The notes beneath the pieces were generated by a model. It had not been told where the DNA came from. It saw nothing but the letters and a program-made list of their open reading frames with translations, and searched no databases. A stretch of 64,000 bases of DNA from DASXBA01 sp036406475 (GTDB lineage: Bacteria > Actinomycetota > Thermoleophilia > Solirubrobacterales > Thermoleophilaceae), in assembly GCA_036406475.1 (NCBI GenBank), contig DASXBA010000006.1:1-64000 (forward strand), given 5' to 3'. This document shows, piece by piece, positions 7,559 through 16,053 of this stretch. The position numbers and the translations under genes are program-made. Position 1 is the first letter of the stretch, and every line of letters starts with the position of its first letter.

Positions 7559-10500
7559 TTGGAACCCCGCTACTCGCCCACGCAGGCCTATCGTCCGCGG
7601 AGGGCTCCGCTCACTGTCGAAGACCGCGACGCGTGCGCGCTCTACGCGGCGGTCAACAAGCAGGCGCAGCCCACTCACGAGGCGATCGAGACCGCCCTCG
7701 TCGCGCTCGAGAAAATGCTCCACCGCGCCGGCAACGTCGATGGTGAGGGCGACGGCTGCGGCGTCCTGATCGACATCCCGCGCGAGATCTGGGCCGAGGC
7801 GATCCGCGAGGGCGGCCACGCCTCCAACCTGGCCCTCGACGACCGCTTCGCGGTCGCCCACATCTTCATCCCGCGCCGCGCCGGCAACGTCGCCGAGGTG
7901 CAGAAGCAGGCCCGGGAGATCATGAGCAGGATCGGCTTCCGCGTCCTGGCTGAACGGGAGAACGTGGTGGACACGACCGCGCTCGGCCCCCAGGCCCGCG
8001 AGGAGGAGCCGGTCTTCTGGCAGCTCGGCGGCTTGATCGAGCAGCCCCGCCTCTGCTTCGAGCTCGCCGTTCAGCTCGAGGCCGAGCTCGAGCTCCACGT
8101 CGCGTCGCTGTCCGCGAGCACGGCCGTCTACAAGGTGCTCGGCGCCCCGGCCGCGCTCGGCCGCTACTACCCCGACCTCCACGACGGCCGCGCCAAGACG
8201 GCCGCCGTCTTCGGCCACAACCGCTACTCCACCAACACCTGGCCGAGCTTCAAGCGCGTCCAGCCGTTCGGCATCCTCGGGCACAACGGCGAGATCAACA
8301 CGATCGCCCGCTTGCGCCAGGAGGCGCGGATGCTGGGCGTCCCGATCACCGAGGACGGCTCCGACTCGCAGGACCTGAACCGGACGGTCGAGTCGCTGAT
8401 CAACCGCGAGGGGCTGTCGCTCGTAGAGGCGACGGAGCTCGTGCTGCCGCCGATCGTCAACGAGATCCGCGGCATGCCCGGGGAGCTGCGCGGCTTCTAC
8501 ATGTACCTGCGCCAGGCCTTCGGCCCGTTCTCGCAGGGACCGGTCGCCCTCCTCTCGCGCCACGGCGACGAGTGCATCTTCTCCACGGACGCCCTGGGCC
8601 TGCGCCCGCTCTGGCACGTCGAGACCGGCGACTCGCACGTCTTCTCCTCGGAGCCGGGGGTCGCGTCGGTGTCCGAGACCGTCTCGGAGCCCAAGCCGCT
8701 CGCACCGGGCGAGAAGCTCCTGGTTCAGATCGACCGCAGGAAGGGCGAGTCCCGGCTGCGCGGCCACCACGAGCTCCAGCAGCTCTGCGCGCGCCGCTGG
8801 CACGAGCGCACCGGCGTCGAGTCGGACGGCACCTACGCCGGTGCCATGCTCACCGGCGGCCCCACCACGGGCGCCGAGATCCCCGGCTACACGAGCGCCG
8901 GCCCGTCGGAGCCGATCAAGGTCGAGGACCGCGTGCTCGGCGGCTTCGGCTGGCAGCGCGAGGACATGAAGCTCGTGCAGCAGATGGCCAACACCGGCGC
9001 CGAGCCGATCGGCTCACTCGGCTACGACGGCCCGCTCGCCTGCCTGTCTCCCGAGCGCCAGAACCTGGCCGACTACTTCAAGGAGTCGGTCGCGGTGGTC
9101 ACCAACCCGGCGATCGACCGCGAGCGCGAGGTGGAGCACTTCTCCTGCCGCGCCGTGATCGGGTCGCGGCCCGGCATCCACGGCATCCCCGACGAGGCCA
9201 GCACGATCGAGACCTCGTTCCCGATCCTGCTCGGCGGCCACGACGGCCTCGCGCCGCTGTCCGACCAGAGCTACCGCGCCGTGGCCCGCGAGCACAGGAC
9301 GTTCCTGCTCGAGGACCTCTGGGAGGCCTTCCGCGGCCGCGCCAAGGTGCTCGACCTCTCCAGCCTCGAGTCGGAGACGACCCAGGGCGCGATCGAGCGG
9401 CTCAAGCAGGAGGCCACGACCGCCGTGCGCGACGGCTGCGAGCTGCTCGTGCTCTCCGACCGCACGGTCTACGAGGGCGATCGTCGCTACCTCGATCCGC
9501 ACCTGGCCCTCGCGGCCGTGGACCTCGCGCTGCGCGAGCACTACGTCCAGGGCGGCGAGACCAACCTGCGCCGGCGCTGCGGGATCGTGCTCCGCTCGGC
9601 GGCGCTCCGCAACGTGCACGACGTGATGGTCGCGCTCGGCCTCGGCGCCGACGGCGTCTGTCCCTACGTGATGATCGAGGTCGCCCTCATGGACGACTAC
9701 GAGGACGACATCTCCAACCTCTGCTCGGCGCTGCGCAAGGGGATCGAGAAGGTCATCTCGACGATCGGCATCCACGAGGTCCGCGGCTACGCCCGCCTCT
9801 TCTCCTGCATCGGGGTCAAGCCGGAGCTCACGGAGATCTTCGACACACCGGCGTATTTCGGCTCCGAGAAGGGCGGCACGGGCTTCGCGCAGCTCGACGC
9901 CGACGGCGACGAGCGCCAGCGGATCCTGTCCGGCGACGAGGACTCCAAGCCGGCCAAGACCTTCCGCTTCTACCCCAAGGTCTACAAGGCGGCTGTGGCC
10001 GCGGCCAACGGCGCCGCGAGCTACGAGGACTACTCGGAGAAGGTGCGCCAGCTCGAGCTCGAGAACCCGATCTCGCTGCGGCACATCCTCGACCTCAAGT
10101 CCGACCGCGAGCCGGTCGCGGAGGCGAGCACGGATGTCGGCCTGCACTCGTACCCGATCGTGATCTCGTCCATGAGCTTCGGCTCGCAGGGCGAGGTGGC
10201 CTATCGCGCCTACGCCGAGGCCGCCAAGCGGGTGAACATCATCGCCATGAACGGCGAGGGCGGCGAGATCCAGGACATGTACGGCCAGTACCCGCTCTGG
10301 CGCGGCCAGCAGGTCGCCTCGGGCCGCTTCGGCGTGACCAGCGAGATGATCAACTCGTCCTACCTGGTCGAGATCAAGATCGGTCAGGGCGCCAAGCCCG
10401 GCGAGGGCGGCCACCTGCCGGCAAAGAAGGTCACCGACAAGGTCGCCCAGGCCCGTAACGCCACCACCGGCACGGACCTGATCTCGCCCTCGAACAATCA

Positions 10501-12184
10501 CGACCTCTACTCGATCGAGGACCTGGCGGAGCTGATCGACGAGCTCAAGACCGCCAACCCGGACGTGCGCGTCTCGGTCAAGGTCCCGGTGGTGCCGAAC
10601 ATCGGCACGATCGGCGTCGGCATCGCCAAGGCGGGCGCCGACATGATCACGCTGTCGGGCTTCGAGGGGGGCACGGGAGCGGCGCGTTCGCATGCGCTTC
10701 GCCACGTCGGCCTGCCGTCGGACATCGGCACGCGAGCCGTGCACCTGGCGTTGATGGAGGCGGGGATCCGCAACCGCGTGGAGATCTGGGCGGACGGCGG
10801 CTACCGCCACGCCCACGACATCGTCAAGCTCCACTGCCTCGGCGCCAACCGCGTCGGCTTCGGCACGCTGGCGATGGTCTCGCTCGGCTGCACGATCTGC
10901 CGCGGCTGCCAGCTCGACACCTGCCACGTCGGTATCGCGACCCAGATCGAGTCGAAGGAGGAGGCCGACCTCAAGGGGCTCAAGAAGTTCACCCCGCAGG
11001 AGTTCGAGCTCGCCTCCGAGAACTGCGCCCGCTTCTTCCAGTCGATGGGCGAGGAGGTGCGGCAGCTCACGGCGGAGCTCGGCTTCGAGCGCGCGCAGGA
11101 CCTCGTCGGCCGCTCGGACCTGCTGGTGCAGGCGCGCCAGCCCGGGGGCGTCGACGTCGACGAGCTGATCAAGCCGATCGACCAGATGCTCGATCTCGAG
11201 CCGATCGACCTGCCCGGTCCCGAGGACGAGCGCGAGGCCGCCGGCCTGATCGTGGCGCGGCCGATTCGGATGAAGGCCAAGGCGGCCTCCGCCAAGATCG
11301 CCGCGCTGGCGGGCAACATCTCGCCCGGCAAGGTGATCGAGGAGGAGTGGGACGTGGGCGACGGCGGCCCCGTCGACGCCGACGACCGGGTGCTCGGCAC
11401 GGAGCTGGCCGGGGAGATCGCGCGCATGCGCATCTTCAAGGGCGGCCCCGAGGCCACCGACGACACGCTCGCCCGGCTCCATTTCAATGGCGGCTCGGTC
11501 GGTGGGCAGGGCCTGGGCGCCTTCAACGTCTACGGCGTGGACATCACCGTCGAGGGCGGCGCGCAGGACGGCGTTGCCAAGACGATGCTCGGCGGCAAGG
11601 TCGCGATCATGAAGGGCAGGAACCGCTTCGGGAAGCGGGTCAACGGCTCGGTGGGCAAGTCCTTCGCCTACGGCGCCCAGCGCGGCCGGCTGTTCGTGCA
11701 GGGCGACGCCGACTCACGCTTCTGCATCCGGCTCTCGGGGGCCGACGTGGTGATCGCCGGCGAGCCGCAGGAGCCGCTCGACGACTCGCTCGGCTGCCTC
11801 GCCAACCGGGCCAACATCAAGGGCTTCGCCTTCGAGTACATGACCAACGGCCGCGCCGTGGTCCTCGGCGACCCGGGTCCCTGGTTCTGCGCCGGCCAGA
11901 CGGGCGGGCGGGTCTACCTCCGCGTCAACGAGGACTGGAACCTCACCCGCGAGGCGCTCGAGCTGCGCAAGGGCAAGGGGGCCAAGATCAGCCTCGAGGA
12001 CCTCGACGCCCAGGGAGTGCTCGACGTGCAGGAGCTGCTCGGCCACTACGCCGACGAGCTCCGGGCCACAGACCAGGACGACGAGGCGGACCGCATCGGA
12101 AGGCTGGCCGCTGAGCCGCAGGCCAACTTCATCGTGTCGGTGCCGATGAAGGAGCAGACGGACCCGAGCATTTCGACGGAGTAG
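7559..12184 (+). CDS. gltB: Glutamate synthase large subunit (GOGAT alpha)
   Basis: 1541-residue enzyme making two glutamates from 2-oxoglutarate and glutamine. The TTG at 7559 is preferred: it follows the ribosome site GAGGAGG (7546-7552) at 6-nt spacing, while an upstream in-frame TTG at 7496 overlaps the -10 box. Domains in order: class II glutaminase with predicted catalytic Cys26 in DACALYA exposed after removal of a 25-residue propeptide; central domain; FMN-binding synthase domain (SFGSQGEVAYRAYAEAAK, GGTGAA); the [3Fe-4S] cysteines in CTICRGCQLDTCHVG; and the C-terminal GXGXG beta-helix domain. No gltD (small subunit) is adjacent; it may be elsewhere, or the enzyme may use ferredoxin. 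A nested hairpin follows the stop. Confidence 0.95.
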   Translation: MEPRYSPTQAYRPRRAPLTVEDRDACALYAAVNKQAQPTHEAIETALVALEKMLHRAGNVDGEGDGCGVLIDIPREIWAEAIREGGHASNLALDDRFAVAHIFIPRRAGNVAEVQKQAREIMSRIGFRVLAERENVVDTTALGPQAREEEPVFWQLGGLIEQPRLCFELAVQLEAELELHVASLSASTAVYKVLGAPAALGRYYPDLHDGRAKTAAVFGHNRYSTNTWPSFKRVQPFGILGHNGEINTIARLRQEARMLGVPITEDGSDSQDLNRTVESLINREGLSLVEATELVLPPIVNEIRGMPGELRGFYMYLRQAFGPFSQGPVALLSRHGDECIFSTDALGLRPLWHVETGDSHVFSSEPGVASVSETVSEPKPLAPGEKLLVQIDRRKGESRLRGHHELQQLCARRWHERTGVESDGTYAGAMLTGGPTTGAEIPGYTSAGPSEPIKVEDRVLGGFGWQREDMKLVQQMANTGAEPIGSLGYDGPLACLSPERQNLADYFKESVAVVTNPAIDREREVEHFSCRAVIGSRPGIHGIPDEASTIETSFPILLGGHDGLAPLSDQSYRAVAREHRTFLLEDLWEAFRGRAKVLDLSSLESETTQGAIERLKQEATTAVRDGCELLVLSDRTVYEGDRRYLDPHLALAAVDLALREHYVQGGETNLRRRCGIVLRSAALRNVHDVMVALGLGADGVCPYVMIEVALMDDYEDDISNLCSALRKGIEKVISTIGIHEVRGYARLFSCIGVKPELTEIFDTPAYFGSEKGGTGFAQLDADGDERQRILSGDEDSKPAKTFRFYPKVYKAAVAAANGAASYEDYSEKVRQLELENPISLRHILDLKSDREPVAEASTDVGLHSYPIVISSMSFGSQGEVAYRAYAEAAKRVNIIAMNGEGGEIQDMYGQYPLWRGQQVASGRFGVTSEMINSSYLVEIKIGQGAKPGEGGHLPAKKVTDKVAQARNATTGTDLISPSNNHDLYSIEDLAELIDELKTANPDVRVSVKVPVVPNIGTIGVGIAKAGADMITLSGFEGGTGAARSHALRHVGLPSDIGTRAVHLALMEAGIRNRVEIWADGGYRHAHDIVKLHCLGANRVGFGTLAMVSLGCTICRGCQLDTCHVGIATQIESKEEADLKGLKKFTPQEFELASENCARFFQSMGEEVRQLTAELGFERAQDLVGRSDLLVQARQPGGVDVDELIKPIDQMLDLEPIDLPGPEDEREAAGLIVARPIRMKAKAASAKIAALAGNISPGKVIEEEWDVGDGGPVDADDRVLGTELAGEIARMRIFKGGPEATDDTLARLHFNGGSVGGQGLGAFNVYGVDITVEGGAQDGVAKTMLGGKVAIMKGRNRFGKRVNGSVGKSFAYGAQRGRLFVQGDADSRFCIRLSGADVVIAGEPQEPLDDSLGCLANRANIKGFAFEYMTNGRAVVLGDPGPWFCAGQTGGRVYLRVNEDWNLTREALELRKGKGAKISLEDLDAQGVLDVQELLGHYADELRATDQDDEADRIGRLAAEPQANFIVSVPMKEQTDPSISTE

Positions 12185-12196
12185 CCGCCCAGCCTC

Positions 12197-12283
12197 GGGC
12201 GACCACGCCGCACTCGCCCGAGGGGGTACGCTCGCTTCGCTCGCTCAAAGAGCCCCCCTCGGTCGACCGCGCCGTGGTCGCCC
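12197..12283. terminator. Nested inverted repeat between gltB and marR
   Basis: Outer perfect 11-bp arms GGGCGACCACG (12197-12207) and CGTGGTCGCCC (12273-12283) enclose inner 9-bp arms CCGAGGGGG (12218-12226) and CCCCCTCGG (12254-12262). It lies between convergent genes and could act as a bidirectional terminator or a cruciform. Confidence 0.55.
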
Positions 12284-12333
12284 TCGGCGTCGCGCCGGGT
12301 CCGTCGCACGCCCGGGTTGGGAGAGCAAGGATG

Positions 12334-12360
12334 GATTGGGGGTGCATAGGACCCCCAATC
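12334..12360. terminator. Hairpin terminator
   Basis: Perfect 10-bp stem GATTGGGGGT / ACCCCCAATC with a 7-nt loop, followed by GATCTTTGCTT on the plus strand. Likely the end of the gltB transcript. Confidence 0.6.
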
Positions 12361-12392
12361 GATCTTTGCTTCGGGATTCGGAGAGGGAGCGG

Positions 12393-12893
12393 CTAGGCCG
12401 CGGTTGCGTCCGCGTCGGTCGCCATCTGCCAGGCCTCGTAGCCGCCGGTGCGGTTCCAGATCGAGGTCAGGAGCTCGGAGAGCTGTTCGCGCTCGGCGGG
12501 CTCGAGGTCGTCGAGGAGGTCCTGCTCGACGCCGTCCATCACCTCGGAGACCTTGTCGATCACCGCGAGGCCCTTCTTCGAGACCTCGACCAGGTGGCGC
12601 CGGCGGTCCTCGGGATCGCGGCGGCGGGTGGCGTAGCCGCGCTGCTCGAGCTCGTTGAGGATCGCGACGAGGTTGGTGGGGTCGAGGTGGAGCTGGCCGC
12701 AGAGGGACTGCTGGGTGAGCTGGCCGCGGTCTCGGAGCTCGATGAGGGCGGCCACGTGGCGAGGGCGGATTCCGAACGGCTCGAGCGCCTCGGAGAAGCG
12801 GTGCACGGTGATCCGGCCGAGCTTGATCATCAGCAGCGTCGGCCACTGCCGGGCGATTCCCGGCGGTGGGGTCTCGGTTGCTCCCTTTGGCAC
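12393..12893 (-). CDS. MarR-family transcriptional regulator
   Basis: 166-residue winged-helix repressor when started at GTG 12893. The wing is visible as ELEQRGYATRRRDPEDRRRHLVEVSKKG and the recognition region as LTQQSLCGQLHLDPTNLVAILNELE. GTG 12893 lies 8 nt after a TAACTT -10 box, whereas longer in-frame starts (to 12938) would place the operator palindrome inside the gene. It is divergent from an MFS drug-efflux-type transporter, the classic MarR arrangement in which the regulator represses both genes until a small phenolic or lipophilic ligand binds. The ligand is unknown. Confidence 0.88.
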   Translation of the reverse strand: MPKGATETPPPGIARQWPTLLMIKLGRITVHRFSEALEPFGIRPRHVAALIELRDRGQLTQQSLCGQLHLDPTNLVAILNELEQRGYATRRRDPEDRRRHLVEVSKKGLAVIDKVSEVMDGVEQDLLDDLEPAEREQLSELLTSIWNRTGGYEAWQMATDADATAA

Positions 12894-12903
12894 GGGCAGA
12901 AAG

Positions 12904-12919
12904 TTAGCACCTGTTAACC
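12904..12919. promoter_or_regulatory. MarR operator palindrome overlapping the marR -10
   Basis: GTTAGCACCTGTTAAC is an imperfect palindrome (6 of 8 positions match per half). Its left half overlaps the minus-strand TAACTT box (12902-12907) of the MarR gene, and it lies 25 bp before the MFS -10. A good autoregulatory site. Confidence 0.55.
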
Positions 12920-12943
12920 GTTGGTGTCCACGAACCATTTGCT

Positions 12944-12949
12944 AGGGTC
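12944..12949 (+). promoter_or_regulatory. Putative -10 box of MFS gene (TAGGGT)
   Basis: TAGGGT lies 6 nt before the TTG start with no Shine-Dalgarno, indicating a leaderless transcript that starts at or next to the initiation codon. Confidence 0.45.
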
Positions 12950-12955
12950 CAGCCC

Positions 12956-14395
12956 TTGCAGCGAGCCCCCTCGTCAAGCCCCCGCGTCATCCTCACCGTC
13001 CTCTCGCTGGGCGGCATCTCCTATGCGCTCCTCCAGTCGCTGGTCGTCCCGGCGCTGCCGCAGATCCAGGAGTCGCTCCACACCAGCGAGAGCGCGGTCG
13101 GCTGGGTTCTCACCGCCTACCTGCTGAGCGCCTCCGTGGCCACGCCGATCCTCGGTCGCCTCGGCGACATGTACGGGAAGGAGCGCCTGCTCATGATTGT
13201 GCTGGCGATGCTCGCCTTCGGGACGCTGATCTCGGCGGTCGCCTCGTCGCTGTGGCTGATGGTCCTGGGCCGTGTGATCCAGGGCGCGGGCGGCGGCATC
13301 TTCCCTCTCGCCTTCTCGATCATCCGCGACGAGTTCCCCAACGAGCGCGTGCCGGGAGCCATCGGCCTCGTGTCGGCGCTGCTCGGCATCGGCGGCGGCG
13401 CAGGCGTGGTCTTCGCGGGCATCATCATCGACCACCTCTCCTACCACTGGCTCTTCTGGTTCCCGCTGGCCGCGATCCTGGCCACCGTCTACCTCACGTG
13501 GCGCTACATCCCGGAGTCGCCGGTCAAGACGCCGGCCGAGATCAACTACCGGGCGACCGCGCTGATGACGGTCGGCCTCTCGGCGGTCCTGCTGGCGATC
13601 ACCGAGACGAGCACCTGGGGCTGGGGCTCGGCCAGGACGCTGGGCCTGCTCGCCTTCGGGACGCTCGTGATCCTGGCCTGGATCCGCGAGGAGCTCCGCT
13701 CGCGCGAGCCGCTGGTCGACATGCGGATGATGACCATCCGCGGCGTCTGGACGACGAACACGGTCGCGTTCCTGATCGGGATCGGGATGTACTCGTCGTT
13801 CATCCTGCTGCCGGAGCTGGTGCAGGAGCCGACGAGCACCGGCTACGGCTTCGGCGCCTCGGTCACGGTCTCGGGACTGTTCCTGCTGCCGGCGACGATC
13901 GCGATCGTGGTCGTCGGGCAGATGGCCGGCGTCCTCGAGCGCCGGATCGGCTCGCGCGGGTCGCTGATCGGCGGCGTCGTGTTTGCGCTGGCCTCGTACA
14001 CGATGCTCGTGATCGACCGGACCGCCGAGCTCGAGATCTACATCGCCGCCGGCCTGCTCGGCATCGGTGTCGGCCTTTCCTTCGCCGCGATGGCGAACCT
14101 GATCGTGCAGAACGTGCGCCAGGAGCAGACCGGCGTGGCGACCGGGATGAACGCCGTCATGCGAACGCTCGGCGGAGCGTTCGGAGGCCAGGTGGCCGCG
14201 ACGCTTCTCGCGAGCAACGTGGCCGCCGGCGGGCTACCGACCTCGTCCGCCTTCACCAAGTCCTTCCTGATGTGCGTCATCTCGCTGGGGGCGGCGCTCG
14301 TGTTCGCGCTCGCCGTGCCACGGCGGAACGGCAAGCACGAGAGCTCCGAAGCACCGCTTCTCCAGCGGGCGGAGTTCGAGCGCAGCGCCGCCTAG
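12956..14395 (+). CDS. MFS multidrug efflux transporter, DHA2-like (14 TM)
   Basis: 479-residue inner-membrane proton antiporter. It has about 14 hydrophobic helices, the motif A variant GRLGDMYGKERLL between helices 2 and 3, and the antiporter motif C region LLGIGGGAGVVFAGIIID in helix 5. Fourteen helices and the SESAVGWVLTAYLL start match the DHA2 (EmrB/QacA) drug:H+ antiporter group. The TTG start is supported by the -10 box 6 nt upstream. The divergent MarR gene very probably controls it. The exported compound cannot be told from sequence. Confidence 0.88.
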   Translation: MQRAPSSSPRVILTVLSLGGISYALLQSLVVPALPQIQESLHTSESAVGWVLTAYLLSASVATPILGRLGDMYGKERLLMIVLAMLAFGTLISAVASSLWLMVLGRVIQGAGGGIFPLAFSIIRDEFPNERVPGAIGLVSALLGIGGGAGVVFAGIIIDHLSYHWLFWFPLAAILATVYLTWRYIPESPVKTPAEINYRATALMTVGLSAVLLAITETSTWGWGSARTLGLLAFGTLVILAWIREELRSREPLVDMRMMTIRGVWTTNTVAFLIGIGMYSSFILLPELVQEPTSTGYGFGASVTVSGLFLLPATIAIVVVGQMAGVLERRIGSRGSLIGGVVFALASYTMLVIDRTAELEIYIAAGLLGIGVGLSFAAMANLIVQNVRQEQTGVATGMNAVMRTLGGAFGGQVAATLLASNVAAGGLPTSSAFTKSFLMCVISLGAALVFALAVPRRNGKHESSEAPLLQRAEFERSAA

Positions 14396-14408
14396 TGACC
14401 CTGAGTCG

Positions 14409-14828
14409 TTAGACGCGCGGCTTGCTCTCCGGAAAGCGCTCGAGCCCGTCGTCGGGGACGGGCGCCCAGTCCGGCGCGTAGTCGACCCAGGTGTGCCAGC
14501 TCGGGCGCACGCCCGGGTCCTCGTCGAAGGCGCCGAAGCGGACGCTCATCTGGGCCGGGTCGTCAGGGTCGCGGCTGAAGAGCTGGGCTCCGCACTCGCG
14601 GCAGAAGCACTTCTCCCAGCCGCCCTCGAGGTGGCGCCAGGCGCGCACGTGCTCCTCGCCGGCCGTGATCCGCAGGGCGGTCCCGTCGATCGACGCCTGC
14701 ACGGAGTAGCCGACTCCGGTCCGGCGCTGGCAGCGCGTGCAGTGGCAGTAGCCGGCCGCCTTCGGCGCCTCCCTCAACTCGAAGCGGACGGCCCCGCACA
14801 GGCAGCCTCCGGTGATCGGCCGGCTCAT
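14409..14828 (-). CDS. GFA-family zinc protein
   Basis: 139-residue member of the GFA (glutathione-dependent formaldehyde-activating, CENP-V) fold. Zinc ligands are seen as GGCLCGAVRF, YCHCTRCQRRTG and FCRECGAQLF. Family members are rarely true glutathione-formaldehyde enzymes, so the function is open. The ATG at 14828 is 7 nt after the minus-strand TACTCT box and directly opposes the promoter of the divergent secreted protein. It ends 13 bp from the convergent MFS stop. Confidence 0.88.
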   Translation of the reverse strand: MSRPITGGCLCGAVRFELREAPKAAGYCHCTRCQRRTGVGYSVQASIDGTALRITAGEEHVRAWRHLEGGWEKCFCRECGAQLFSRDPDDPAQMSVRFGAFDEDPGVRPSWHTWVDYAPDWAPVPDDGLERFPESKPRV

Positions 14829-14835
14829 CGCGGTG

Positions 14836-14845
14836 AGAGTAGTCT
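14836..14845. promoter_or_regulatory. Overlapping divergent -10 boxes, both leaderless
   Basis: The 24-bp gap between two divergent start codons contains AGAGTAGTCT. It reads as TACTCT on the minus strand (7 nt from ATG 14828) and TAGTCT on the plus strand (7 nt from GTG 14853). The two hexamers overlap by two bases. Confidence 0.5.
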
Positions 14846-14852
14846 GCGCCGC

Positions 14853-15254
14853 GTGCGGATCTCGGTGCTCGTTCTGGTCGCCTCGCTCGTCGCCCTGGCG
14901 CTCCCGGACGCGGGCCTCGCGGCCAAGCACACCAACATCCTCTGCCTCGACAAGGCCGGGGCCAAGTACGTGGTGCGCTACCGGCCGCGGACCTGCGCGC
15001 ACTTCGGGCCGGGGGGTGCCTTCGCCGGCGGCGTGTTCCTGAAGCACATCCGCTGGCACTCGTGGAACCGCTCGTCGGTGACGGGCCGGGCTCGTGAGTG
15101 CGGCTTCCACCTGCCCTGCGAGAACGTCAAGGTCAAGATCCGCGCCTACCGGCGGCGCCACGCCTGCGGCCGGATCGTCTACACGCGGCTCAAGGCCAGG
15201 AGCACGTTCGGGACGACCGTGGTCCGCCTCAAGCGCTGTCCCGGCGCCGCTTGA
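14853..15254 (+). CDS. Small secreted basic protein, unknown function
   Basis: 133-residue protein with an N-terminal signal peptide (VRISVLVLVASLVALALP ending at GLAA) and a basic, Cys-containing mature part (six cysteines, among them NILCLD, RTCAHF, ECGFHLPCENV, HACGR and KRCPG). I do not recognise a family. The GTG start lies 7 nt after a -10 box. The stop TGA overlaps the TTG start of the next gene (TTGA), so it heads a three-gene coupled operon with SnoaL-like and DCC proteins, although those are cytosolic-looking and no shared role is obvious. Confidence 0.75.
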   Translation: MRISVLVLVASLVALALPDAGLAAKHTNILCLDKAGAKYVVRYRPRTCAHFGPGGAFAGGVFLKHIRWHSWNRSSVTGRARECGFHLPCENVKVKIRAYRRRHACGRIVYTRLKARSTFGTTVVRLKRCPGAA

Positions 15255-15613
15255 TCGAGGACTGGATAGAGCGCTACGAGCGGGCCTGGCGGACCGCCGG
15301 CACGGAGCCGCTGCGCGCGCTGTTCACGGAGGAGGCGGTCTATCGGATGTCGCCGTACGAGGAGCCGTTCGTCGGACTCGAGCGGATCGCCGAGATGTGG
15401 GACGCAGAGCGCGAGGGACCGGATGAGGCCTTCGACATGACGAGCGAGGTCGTTGCGGTCGACGGCGACACCGCCGTCGCCCGCGTCGAAATCCACTACG
15501 GCGCCCGCGAGTACCGCGACCTCTGGGTGATCAAGTTCGCCGAGGACGGCCGCGCGACGGAGTTCGAGGAGTGGCCGTACTGGCCGGGGCAGCCGCTCGC
15601 CGCGCCCCGGTGA
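15251..15613 (+). CDS. SnoaL-like/NTF2-fold protein
   Basis: 120-residue protein of the SnoaL-like (NTF2) superfamily: IERYERAWRTAGTEPLRALFTEEAVYRMSPY at the start, GLERIAEMW, then a beta-rich second half (VDGDTAVARVEIHY, YRDLWVIKFAEDGRATEFEEWPYWP). Such proteins are small cone-shaped binding or isomerase folds; substrate unknown. The TTG start overlaps the previous stop, and its own stop overlaps the next GTG (GTGA), giving tight translational coupling on both sides. Confidence 0.82.
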   Translation: MIEDWIERYERAWRTAGTEPLRALFTEEAVYRMSPYEEPFVGLERIAEMWDAEREGPDEAFDMTSEVVAVDGDTAVARVEIHYGAREYRDLWVIKFAEDGRATEFEEWPYWPGQPLAAPR

Positions 15614-15999
15614 GCCGCCACGCGCTGCTCTACGACAACGACTGCGGCTTCTGCCGCTGGGCGCTCGGCTGGATCCTGCGCTGGGACAGGAAGGGAGAGC
15701 TGCGGCCCGTCGCCCTCCAGGACCCCGAGGCCGACCTGCTGCTGAAGGATGTCCCGGATCGCATGTCGTCGTGGCATCTGGTGGACCCGGACGGCGGCGT
15801 CAACTCGGCCGGGCCCGCGCTCGCGCCGCTGTTCCGGCTGCTGCCGGGCGGAGCGCCGCTCGCCGCCGTGGCCGATCGGTTCCCGGGGGCCGCCGGGCGT
15901 GGCTACCGCTGGGTGGCGGACCACCGCAGCTGGTTCGGCAAGCCGGTCACGGCGGCCGCCAAGCGCCGGGCCGACGCCCTGATCGACGAGCGCCGCTGA
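15610..15999 (+). CDS. DCC-family (DUF393) thiol-disulfide-like protein
   Basis: 129-residue DCC protein. The diagnostic DNDCGFCRW motif near residues 9-17 holds the CxxC pair, and the RPVALQDPEA and HLVDPDG segments follow as in the family. Predicted thioredoxin-like redox activity, physiological partner unknown. Overlap with the preceding gene by GTGA. A strong hairpin 5 bp after the stop ends the operon. Confidence 0.88.
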   Translation: MSRHALLYDNDCGFCRWALGWILRWDRKGELRPVALQDPEADLLLKDVPDRMSSWHLVDPDGGVNSAGPALAPLFRLLPGGAPLAAVADRFPGAAGRGYRWVADHRSWFGKPVTAAAKRRADALIDERR

Positions 16000-16003
16000 A
16001 CGA

Positions 16004-16030
16004 CGAAGGGCCCGCGCTGCGGGCCCTTCG
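16004..16030. terminator. Strong bidirectional hairpin terminator
   Basis: Perfect 12-bp stem CGAAGGGCCCGC / GCGGGCCCTTCG with a 3-nt loop, between convergent genes. It has no U-run on the plus side, as is common in actinobacteria. Confidence 0.75.
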
Positions 16031-16053
16031 ACTCACTCCTTCCCTCAGCCGGC

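Noticed and set aside
9014..11482. 822-residue minus-strand frame opposite gltB
   Set aside because: Shadow of the glutamate synthase gene; no motifs.
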